Shown piece after piece: positions 57,523 through 64,000 of a stretch of 64,000 nt of DNA. The notes under the pieces were generated by a model. The model was given only the letters and a program-made list of their open reading frames with translations, did not search any database and had not been told where the DNA came from. Within the stretch, counting starts at the first letter, position 1. Each line of letters begins with the position of its first letter. This DNA comes from an uncultured bacterium (GTDB lineage Bacteria > Planctomycetota > JAJSAM01 > JAJVHW01), in NCBI GenBank assembly GCA_937996235.1, contig CALKVK010000011.1, forward strand, positions 143,481 through 207,480. Reading direction: 5' to 3'. The translations under genes and the position numbers were made by a program.

Positions 57523-59163
57523 TCATCCGAGCCGCGCGGCCGCCCACGCCGCGAGCTCGCCGCGCCGGATCTTCGCGTTGTGCCGCGCGTCGACCGGGAA
57601 GCCGGGGTGCGCGAGGAACGTCGTCACGTCGCGCGTGTGCGCGTGGCGCGCGCCGAGTGCGCGCAGTTCGTCGGCGAGCGCGGGCGTCACCTCGCCGCGG
57701 CGCACGAGCTCGACACAGAGGACGGCCCGCATTCCGCCGGGACCCGCCACGCCGACGAGCGCCGAGCGCGCGACCAGCGGGTGCGCGTCGAAGATCGGCT
57801 CGACCTGCGCCGTGTGGAGCGTCGTGTGGGGCAGGACGACGCGTTCCGCCACGCGCCCGCAGAACCAGAGCCGCCCCGCCTCGTCGCACCACGCGAGATC
57901 GCCCATGCGATGCCGCCGACGCGCGCCGTCGGGGATCTTCGCGCGGCGCGTGGCCTCCTCGCGCGCGAAGTAGGCCTGCGTGACGACGTCGCCGGCCACG
58001 ACCACCTCGCCGATCTCACCGGGCGCGACGCAGAGCGCCTCGGACCACGCGTCGAACGCGGCGTCCTCGACGCGCACGATGCGCACCGTCACGCCGGGCA
58101 CGGGCCGCCCCACGCAGAAGCCCGCGCCGGCCGCCGTCCGCGCCGCCGTCTCGGCCAGGATCTCGTCGCTGCCGATCGTCGCGACGGGCAGCGCCTCGGT
58201 CGCGCCGTACGGCGTGTGCACCTGCGCACCGCCCTCGAGCAGCGCCGCCGCGCGCAGCAGCGTGTCGGGCGCGACCGGCGCGCCCGCGCAGATGATGCGC
58301 CGCAGCGACGGCAGGCGCGTGCCCTCGGGCGTGCCGTCGACGACGCGCCGGAGCAGCGCGGGATTGGCGAAGAGGTTCGTGACGCGCAGGCGCTGCACGG
58401 GCCCGAGGATCGCGCGCGGATCCGTGCGGCCCGGATGCGTGAAGTCCATGCGCGGGACGACGGTCGTCAGCCCGAGCGCCGGACCGAAGAGCGCGAAGAG
58501 CGGGAACGTCGCGAGGTCGATCTCGCCGGGGCGGATGTCGTACGCGTCGCGCAGCGCGGCGGCCTGTGCGGCGAAGTTGCCGTGGCCGTACTCCGCGCCC
58601 TTCGGGGCACCGGTGCTGCCGCTCGTGAAGAGGATCGCGGCGACGTCCGCCGGCGCCGCCGCGTGCGCGGGCGCCGCGCCGCTCGCGCCCCGCCGCCGCA
58701 CCTCGTCGAGCGTCGTCCCGCCGAGCGGCAGGCGCGAGCCGACGACGACGCGCACGCGCAGCGTCTCCTTCGCCCAGCCGAGCGCCGCGCGCGCCGCGTG
58801 CGCCTTCGCGACGCCGACGAACGCGATCGGCCGCGCCTCGGCGAGACACGCGCCGACGGCCCCCGCCCCCATCGCGGGATCGACGACGACGGGCACGACG
58901 CCGCCGAGGAACATCGCGAACACGAGCGCCAGGAAGTCGCGCCCCGGCGGGACGAGCAGCGCGGCGCGGTCGCCGCGGCCGACGCCGAGCGCCGCGAGTC
59001 CGCGCGCGATGCGGCACGCGTCGTCGTGGAGCTCGCGGTAGGTGACCGCGTCGTACGCGTCGCCGCGCCGCGGCAGGAGCAGCGCGGGTGCGTCGGGCCG
59101 GTCGGCGGCCGCGCGGGCGAGGTACGAGGCGACGTCGCCCGTGAGCGCGCCGCCGGCCGTCAC
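57523..59163 (-). CDS. oleC: OleC, beta-lactone synthetase (acyl-CoA-ligase fold)
   Basis: 546 residues. FTSGSTGAPKGAEYGHGNFA is the ANL P-loop; HTPYGATEALPVATIGSDEI the A5 motif; HRMGDLAWCDEAGRLWFCGR the A7/A8 hinge; DARHNAKIRRGELAAWA the A10 lysine. In ole pathways this enzyme adenylates the beta-hydroxy acid and closes a beta-lactone. GTG 59163 overlaps the oleB stop (GTGA). Confidence 0.92.
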   Translation of the reverse strand: MTAGGALTGDVASYLARAAADRPDAPALLLPRRGDAYDAVTYRELHDDACRIARGLAALGVGRGDRAALLVPPGRDFLALVFAMFLGGVVPVVVDPAMGAGAVGACLAEARPIAFVGVAKAHAARAALGWAKETLRVRVVVGSRLPLGGTTLDEVRRRGASGAAPAHAAAPADVAAILFTSGSTGAPKGAEYGHGNFAAQAAALRDAYDIRPGEIDLATFPLFALFGPALGLTTVVPRMDFTHPGRTDPRAILGPVQRLRVTNLFANPALLRRVVDGTPEGTRLPSLRRIICAGAPVAPDTLLRAAALLEGGAQVHTPYGATEALPVATIGSDEILAETAARTAAGAGFCVGRPVPGVTVRIVRVEDAAFDAWSEALCVAPGEIGEVVVAGDVVTQAYFAREEATRRAKIPDGARRRHRMGDLAWCDEAGRLWFCGRVAERVVLPHTTLHTAQVEPIFDAHPLVARSALVGVAGPGGMRAVLCVELVRRGEVTPALADELRALGARHAHTRDVTTFLAHPGFPVDARHNAKIRRGELAAWAAARLG

Positions 59164-60065
59164 ACGCGCCCCGCGGTCTGCGGCAGGGGCCGGCGCACGA
59201 ACGCGCCGACGAGCTCCGCGATGCGTTCGCCCGCGTCCTCGAGCACGTAGTGGCCGGCGTCCTCGAAGCGGTGCACCTCCGCGTCGGGGAAGCGCCGCTC
59301 CCACTCCTCGCGGAAGTGGTGGTCGAACACGAAGTCGCGCTCGCCCCAGCAGACGAGCACGGGCTTGTCGCGCAGGGTCGCGAGGCGCTCGGCGGTGCCG
59401 GCGACGATGTCCCACCCCGCGTCGCGCGGCCCGAGCGGGATCGTGCGCACGAACTCGAGCACGGCGACGCGGTCCGCCCACGAGCCGTACGGCGCGGCGT
59501 ACATCGCGGCGACGTCGGGCGCGAGCGGTCGCACCGTGCAGCGCGCGAGCGCCGTGCGCACGAACGCGTTCAGCCCCTGCGTGAGGAGCGGTCCGAGCAG
59601 CGGGGCGCGACAGAGCGCGATCTGCCACGGGAAGCGCTTGCCCGCGGGTTTCGGGAACGCGCCGGTGTTCAGCACGACGAGCCGCGTGACGCGCGACGGG
59701 TCGCGCACCGCCCACGCGGCGCCGATCATGCCGCCCCAGTCGTGGACGCAGAGCGTCAGCGGACGCGTCTCGCCGAGCCGTTCGAGCACGAACGCGACGT
59801 CGTCGATGCGACGCGCGAGCGAGTAGGGGTACGCGCTCCGCGGCGGCTTGTCCGAGCGGCCGCAGCCGACGTGGTCGGGCACGATCACGCGGTGGTCGCG
59901 GGAGAGCTCGTGCACGAGGCGGCGCCAGTAGAACGACCACGTCGGGTTGCCGTGCAGCATCAGCACGGGCGGCGCGTCGCGCGGGCCCTCGTCGAGCACG
60001 TGCTGCCGGAACCCGCCGTGCTCGACGAAGCGCCCCTCGAAGGGGTAGGAGCCGTCGCCGCTCAC
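59160..60065 (-). CDS. oleB: OleB, beta-lactone decarboxylase (alpha/beta hydrolase)
   Basis: 301 residues. VLMLHGNPTWSFYWRRLVHE (oxyanion loop), TLCVHDWGGMIGAAWAVRD with Asp as nucleophile, and HRFEDAGHYVLEDAGERIAE with the histidine give the haloalkane-dehalogenase-like active site typical of OleB. It decarboxylates the cis-beta-lactone to the olefin. GTG 60065 overlaps the oleA stop. Confidence 0.92.
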   Translation of the reverse strand: MSGDGSYPFEGRFVEHGGFRQHVLDEGPRDAPPVLMLHGNPTWSFYWRRLVHELSRDHRVIVPDHVGCGRSDKPPRSAYPYSLARRIDDVAFVLERLGETRPLTLCVHDWGGMIGAAWAVRDPSRVTRLVVLNTGAFPKPAGKRFPWQIALCRAPLLGPLLTQGLNAFVRTALARCTVRPLAPDVAAMYAAPYGSWADRVAVLEFVRTIPLGPRDAGWDIVAGTAERLATLRDKPVLVCWGERDFVFDHHFREEWERRFPDAEVHRFEDAGHYVLEDAGERIAELVGAFVRRPLPQTAGRV

Positions 60066-61108
60066 CAGCGGACGCCCAGCGAGAGGCAGTTCAGGCCGCT
60101 GCCGACGCCGACCAGCGCGACGTTCGAGCCGGGGCGCAGGAACCCGCGCTCCTCCGCGAGCGCCGCGGTGAGCGGCAGCGCGACCGTGCCCATGTTCCCG
60201 AGGAACGGGAACGTGGAGTAGTCCTGGTCGTCGCGCATGCCCATCCCGCGCAGCATCGTCTCGCGGTGCGCGCGGCCGATCTGGTGCGTCACGACACGGT
60301 CCACGTCCGCGACCTGCCACCCGAGCTCCTCGAGCAGCGCCGCCCACGTCTCGTTCACGATGCGCGCACCGTGCTCGAGGATGCCGATCGAGTCGGTCAG
60401 CGCGTACTCCTCGACGGCGCCGCCCGGCCCCGCGTCGCGCACACCCCAGCGGCAGAGCGCGTAGTGCTGCGGCGCGGCGCGCTGCGCGGCGCCGAGCAGG
60501 CGCCGTCCCTCGCCCCCGCCGAACGAGCCGTCGGTGAGCAGCACGGCGGCGGCGCCGGAGCCGCCGGTCAGGGTCGTCAGGCTGCCGCGGAAGTTCTCCA
60601 TCGTCGGCTCGGCGAGGAGCCGTGCGAGGGCGATCTCGTTGATGCGCCGCGCGCTCTCGCACGCGACGACGAGCCCCGCGCGGATCTGCCCGAGCTCGAT
60701 GCGGTTCGCGACGTCCACGATGCCGTTGACGGCGCCGAGGCACGCGTTCGAGACGTCGTGGACGGCCGCGTCGTGCGCGACGCCCACGCCCGCGGCGACG
60801 TCGCACGCCGTCGCCGGCTCGTACGCCTCGCGGCTCACGCCGCCGTAGACGAGCGCGCCGAGGTCCTGCGGCCGCACGCGCGACGCGGCGAGCGCCTTGC
60901 GCGCCGCCGCGATCGCGCCGCGCGCGACGCCGTCGCCGGGTTCCCAGAAGCGGCGCTCCTCGATCCCCGTCCACGCGAGGAGCTGGCCGCGCGGGATGCG
61001 CAGGCGCTCGTAGACGGGGGAGAGACGCTCCTCCAGCTCGGCGCTGGTGACGACCACCGGCGCGAGCTCGTACCCCATGGCCTCGATGCGCACACGGCGG
61101 AACCTCAT
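60062..61108 (-). CDS. oleA: OleA, thiolase-family acyl-CoA condensing enzyme
   Basis: 348 residues, FabH-like thiolase fold. VHDVSNACLGAVNGIVDVAN carries the catalytic Cys; VTHQIGRAHRETMLRGMGM the His; FPFLGNMGTVALPLTAALAE the Asn. Condenses two fatty acyl-CoAs head to head into a 2-alkyl-3-ketoacid. Similar in length to Xanthomonas OleA (338). It starts the oleABCD-PPTase run; a PEP-CTERM gene ends 29 bp upstream. Confidence 0.93.
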   Translation of the reverse strand: MRFRRVRIEAMGYELAPVVVTSAELEERLSPVYERLRIPRGQLLAWTGIEERRFWEPGDGVARGAIAAARKALAASRVRPQDLGALVYGGVSREAYEPATACDVAAGVGVAHDAAVHDVSNACLGAVNGIVDVANRIELGQIRAGLVVACESARRINEIALARLLAEPTMENFRGSLTTLTGGSGAAAVLLTDGSFGGGEGRRLLGAAQRAAPQHYALCRWGVRDAGPGGAVEEYALTDSIGILEHGARIVNETWAALLEELGWQVADVDRVVTHQIGRAHRETMLRGMGMRDDQDYSTFPFLGNMGTVALPLTAALAEERGFLRPGSNVALVGVGSGLNCLSLGVRW

Positions 61109-61137
61109 GCGCGGCGCATCCTACGCCGCGGGGCGTG

Positions 61138-61857
61138 TCACGCCATGCAAGCGGGAGGCTTGCGGGCGGCGCGCCTCCGGGAGCGGACGTGGAACGCGAG
61201 CCCGAGCGCGCCGAGCCCGAACAGGGCCCAGGTGCCGGGCTCGGGCGTCGAGACGGCACCGAGCACGAGCACGCGCACCTGGTCCATCTTGCTGCCGTTC
61301 ACGGTCAACGAGTTGAACGTGATCGTCCTGAGGTCGCTCGAGATCGTGAAGTTGTCGTTCTCGGACCCGAACTCTACGCCGCGGTTCGCGCCCGAGTAGG
61401 TGAGGCCGCCCGGCCCGAACGTCGCGTCGGAGCCGTTCAGGCCGGACTGCGAGAAGAAGACGCCCTGGATCGCCGTCGAGAACGTGACGGAGAGGCTGCC
61501 GCCCGAGTTCGTGAGCGAGACGGTCGCGTTGCTCGAGCCGACCTTGTCGAAGTGGAACAGGTAGCTGTCGAGGCGCGTGCCCGAGGAGATCGTCCCGCCG
61601 TTCGCGCTGGCGTTGCTCGAGACGGTGCCGGAGCCCTGGTGGCTCACGCTCAGATTCGACGTCAGCGTCACCGTCTTCTCGAACCAACCGCGGACGAGCG
61701 TGCTGCTCTCGAGGGTGTCGTTCGTGAGCGTGCCCGAGGGCGCCGTCTGGATGGCGATCGAGCCGCCGCTGCTCACGATCGACGCGGACGCGTCGCGGGC
61801 GGCGAGCACGAGGCAGGCCACTCCCAGCAGGACGGCTGCGAGGCTCCGGATCGTCAT
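61138..61857 (-). CDS. PEP-CTERM sorting-domain protein
   Basis: 239 residues. A signal peptide (to about residue 26, RDASA) precedes a Ser/Thr/Gly-rich beta domain and the C-terminal tripartite signal TPEPGTWALFGLGALGLAFH plus a basic tail (VRSRRRAARK). The tag is processed by exosortase, so the cell must encode an EpsH-type exosortase elsewhere. ATG 61857. On the same strand and just 29 bp before oleA, so co-transcription is possible. Confidence 0.9.
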   Translation of the reverse strand: MTIRSLAAVLLGVACLVLAARDASASIVSSGGSIAIQTAPSGTLTNDTLESSTLVRGWFEKTVTLTSNLSVSHQGSGTVSSNASANGGTISSGTRLDSYLFHFDKVGSSNATVSLTNSGGSLSVTFSTAIQGVFFSQSGLNGSDATFGPGGLTYSGANRGVEFGSENDNFTISSDLRTITFNSLTVNGSKMDQVRVLVLGAVSTPEPGTWALFGLGALGLAFHVRSRRRAARKPPACMA

Positions 61858-61999
61858 CAGCGCACGGCCGCCCGACACGGGACGGAGACGGCCCTTCTTC
61901 GGCAGCGGCGGGCACGCCGCTGGAGCGAAATGTGCCGGACCCCCGACCCGGGGTGGACACACCCCCTCCCCGTGCGCATCCTGCCCCGGGGAGGTCTCC

Positions 62000-63046
62000 G
62001 TGCTCCGCAAGCTGCCGTCCGTCGCCGCCGTCCTCGCCGCCGTCCTGCTCGGCGCCTGCAACTCGCTCGGCCCCGCGGCCGTCGGCGGCGGCCGCACCGC
62101 CTACAACCAGGTGCTCGCCGACTCGCAGTCCGAGCAGCTCCTCTTGAACCTCGTGCGGCTGCGCTACGTGGACGTGCCGCTGTTCCTCGAGGTCACGTCG
62201 GTCAACACGCAGTACGAGTTCCGCGGCGCGCTCGACGCGTCGATCACGGGCAACCTCGACGATCCCCTCTCGACCTACGGCGACCGGCTCGGCGCGGGCG
62301 TCTCCGCGACGGAGAAGCCGACCGTCACGTACGTGCCGCTCCAGGGCGACGACTTCGTCCGGCGCCTCATGACGCCGATCGACATCGACACCGTCGCGCT
62401 GCTCTCGCGCAGCGGCTGGAGCTCCTCGCGCGTGCTGCGCGTCTGCGCGCAGTCGCTCTCGGGCCTTCCGAACGCCCCCACCGCGGCAGGGCCGACGCCG
62501 GTACGGCCACCGCAGTTCCGCGAGTTCCAGCGCGCGACGGCTCTCCTGCGCAGCCTGCAGCAGGAGAGCGCCGCCGAGTTCGTGCGCGACGCCGCGGGCG
62601 CGTACCGCCTGCTCGTTCGCGACGAGGGGCAGGACGCCGCCGAGCTGTGCGCGCTCCTGCGCGTGCCGTCCGCGCGCGACCTGATCGTCACCGCCGGCAA
62701 CGCGCCCGTGCCCGGACGCCTGACCGTCGAGACGCGCTCCGTGCTCGGCGCGATGTTCTACCTCGCGCAGGGCGTCGAAGTGCCCGAGGGCGACGCCCTG
62801 GACGGGCGCGTGACCGTGACGCGCGATTTCGACTGGGCGGAGCTAACGGGCGACGTCCTCCGCATCCGCTCCGCGTCGCGCCGTCCGGACGACGCGGCCG
62901 TCGCCGTGCGCTATCGCGGCCACTGGTTCTACGTGGACGACGCGGACCTCTCGTCGAAGGCCACGTTCGCGCTGCTCTCCTACCTCTTCGCGATCCAGTC
63001 GGGCGGCCGCTCCGCGCTGCAGCCGGCGCTCACGATCCCGCTCTGA
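62000..63046 (+). CDS. lipoprotein of unknown function (348 aa)
   Basis: Lipobox VLLGACNSLG at residue ~18. The core begins RTAYNQVLADSQSEQLLLNL VRLRY (written with a break), which I recall from an unnamed lipoprotein family in planctomycetes and proteobacteria, followed by SVNTQYEFRGALDAS. The end (SSKATFALLSYLFAIQSG) is hydrophobic. GTG 62000 lies 6 bases after GGGGAGGT. Divergent from the PEP-CTERM gene. Confidence 0.85.
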   Translation: MLRKLPSVAAVLAAVLLGACNSLGPAAVGGGRTAYNQVLADSQSEQLLLNLVRLRYVDVPLFLEVTSVNTQYEFRGALDASITGNLDDPLSTYGDRLGAGVSATEKPTVTYVPLQGDDFVRRLMTPIDIDTVALLSRSGWSSSRVLRVCAQSLSGLPNAPTAAGPTPVRPPQFREFQRATALLRSLQQESAAEFVRDAAGAYRLLVRDEGQDAAELCALLRVPSARDLIVTAGNAPVPGRLTVETRSVLGAMFYLAQGVEVPEGDALDGRVTVTRDFDWAELTGDVLRIRSASRRPDDAAVAVRYRGHWFYVDDADLSSKATFALLSYLFAIQSGGRSALQPALTIPL

Positions 63047-63070
63047 GGCTCAGTCGGCGGACGGCGCCGC

Positions 63071-63874
63071 TCAGTCGCCGGCGCGCGCGAGGGGCACGAG
63101 ATCACGTTCCGCCGCGACGCGGTGCTCGATCGCGAGGAGGTCGCGCTCCGCGGTCTCCATCGCGAACTGCGTCACGAAGCGCCACGCCGCCGGCCAGCAC
63201 GCGCGCGCCTCGTGCGCCGTCGACGGGCTCGCGTACGTCCAGGCGAAGCACTCGGCGAAGTACTCGGAGCGGTGGGTCTCCCGATCGTCGCTGGCGACGT
63301 CCGACACGAACTCGTCGAAGGCGTCGTCGGCGCCGAGCACCGCGTCGAACGGCCGCTGCTGCGAGAGGTCGTCGCACGCCGCGTCGAGCATGTGGCCGAG
63401 CTCGTGGAGGAGCCCCAGGGTGCGCGTCTCCGGATCGGCGCGGAACTGCACGAACGCCGTGCGCGCGGCGGTCAGGTAGAAGTACTCGACGTCGTCGTAG
63501 GTCGACTCGTCGGCGGCGTCCGACTCGCACGGGACCCCACGCAGGCTGCGGAGCTCCGGCTGCTCTGTGAGCGCGCCGTCGTACACGACGATCCGCCCAC
63601 CGTACCGGGCGAGCACGCGCAGGAGGGGCGCCGGCACGCGCCGCACGACCTCGTCGAGCGCGTGCGCCTCGCGCAGCTCGTCGGCGGTCGCGCCGGGCAG
63701 CCGCACGTCGATCGGGAGGCCGGGAGCGGACCCGAAGCGCCGGAGCGCCTCCCGCCACGCGGCGTCGGCGTCGGCGCGGGGCGTTGCGAGCGCGCAGCAC
63801 GTCGCGGCACCGGCTGCGATGACGCAGGCGGCGAACACCGTCACCAACAGCACCTTCTCGGGACGCAAGCTCAC
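63071..63874 (-). CDS. putative zincin metalloprotease, exported
   Basis: 267 residues. An N-terminal helix (VLLVTVFAACVIAAGAATCC) may be a signal anchor. LGLLHELGHMLDAACDDLS carries HExxH, and about 65 residues later SEYFAECFAWTYAS offers the third ligand, as in gluzincin-like families resembling anthrax lethal-factor-type domains. GTG 63874 is chosen because the upstream extension covers repeat C3. Substrate unknown; the call rests on the motif spacing. Confidence 0.75.
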   Translation of the reverse strand: MSLRPEKVLLVTVFAACVIAAGAATCCALATPRADADAAWREALRRFGSAPGLPIDVRLPGATADELREAHALDEVVRRVPAPLLRVLARYGGRIVVYDGALTEQPELRSLRGVPCESDAADESTYDDVEYFYLTAARTAFVQFRADPETRTLGLLHELGHMLDAACDDLSQQRPFDAVLGADDAFDEFVSDVASDDRETHRSEYFAECFAWTYASPSTAHEARACWPAAWRFVTQFAMETAERDLLAIEHRVAAERDLVPLARAGD

Positions 63875-63935
63875 GGCTTCGGCACTGCACGCGATCGTAC
63901 CCTGCCGGGGCCCGACGACGGGTGTCGGCTCGTCG

Positions 63936-63951
63936 AACGGTGTCTGACACC
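63936..63951. repeat. palindromic repeat family C, copy C3
   Basis: AACGGTGTCTGACACC, identical to the cores of C1 and C2. Upstream of the zincin gene. The final 49 bases of the window show no gene. Confidence 0.7.
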
Positions 63952-64000
63952 AGCGCCACCAAGTTAGCGCCCAGCCGTTCAAGCTCGCGCTCCGCCGCGC

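Noticed and set aside
63962..64000. Sequence reminiscent of an integron attC half-site (GTTAGCGCCC ... CGTTCAAGC)
   Set aside because: The core lacks a proper RYYYAAC box, the second half would be outside the window, and no integrase or cassette array is seen.

Overview
This is a 64 kb chromosomal segment of a very GC-rich (about 70 %), Gram-negative, free-living bacterium. The best fit is a member of the Planctomycetota. The pointers are an ECF sigma factor with a long membrane-anchored C-terminal extension, a type II pseudopilin-like protein, a PEP-CTERM/exosortase-sorted protein, several Ala/Lys-rich secreted proteins of one architecture, and the OleABCD cluster. This placement is inference; Myxococcota or Acidobacteriota cannot be excluded. 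No rRNA, tRNA, CRISPR array, transposase, integrase or phage gene was seen. Genes are densely packed, often with ATGA/GTGA overlaps, and many have clear GGAGG ribosome-binding sites.

Layout. 1-12.8 kb: methyltransferase (cut by the window edge), gdhA, a large secreted PD40-amidohydrolase, a Bax-inhibitor-1-like membrane protein, the sulfate-activation pair cysD-cysN, a UPF0316 protein and a possible PD-(D/E)XK protein. 12.9-17.6 kb: two very small genes, then an ECF sigma factor carrying a transmembrane segment and an extracytoplasmic domain, overlapping a second gene that encodes the same membrane/coiled-coil/C-terminal architecture without the sigma part. 17.6-22.5 kb: a potABCD polyamine importer operon divergent from a deoxyhypusine-synthase homologue. 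22.5-28 kb: a NitT/TauT-type ABC importer and a large lipoprotein. 28-41 kb: mostly housekeeping and stress genes (nitroreductase, DinB, DUF1704, DUF2461, two pseudouridine synthases, a MarR operon, rhomboid, a Cys/Met-metabolism lyase, a MORN-CAP protein). 41-47 kb: secreted proteins and an ArsR-SRPBCC pair among composite palindromic repeats. 47-51 kb: a GT2 / YdjC-type deacetylase / ArnT-like trio resembling lipid-A aminosugar modification systems. 51-56 kb: PPK2, then a GAF/sigma54-type activator divergent from a cNMP-binding Ser/Thr kinase. 55.7-61.9 kb: oleA-oleB-oleC-oleD plus a phosphopantetheinyl transferase, preceded by a PEP-CTERM gene. 62-64 kb: a lipoprotein and a putative zincin.

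Between the genes lie three families of palindromic repeats. Family A (3 copies, about 236 bp, one enlarged to 329 bp) has terminal and internal inverted repeats whose changes are compensated between arms. Family B (2 nearly identical copies and 1 rearranged copy, about 190-200 bp) consists of nested GGGGACGGTCC arms. Family C consists of short AACGGTGTCTGACACC palindromes. They sit mainly at the 3' ends of genes and in one case supply the last codons of a gene. The most interesting leads are the membrane-anchored sigma factor and its paralogous partner, the covarying repeats, the deoxyhypusine-synthase homologue lacking the catalytic lysine beside a polyamine importer, and the ole operon with its extra genes.
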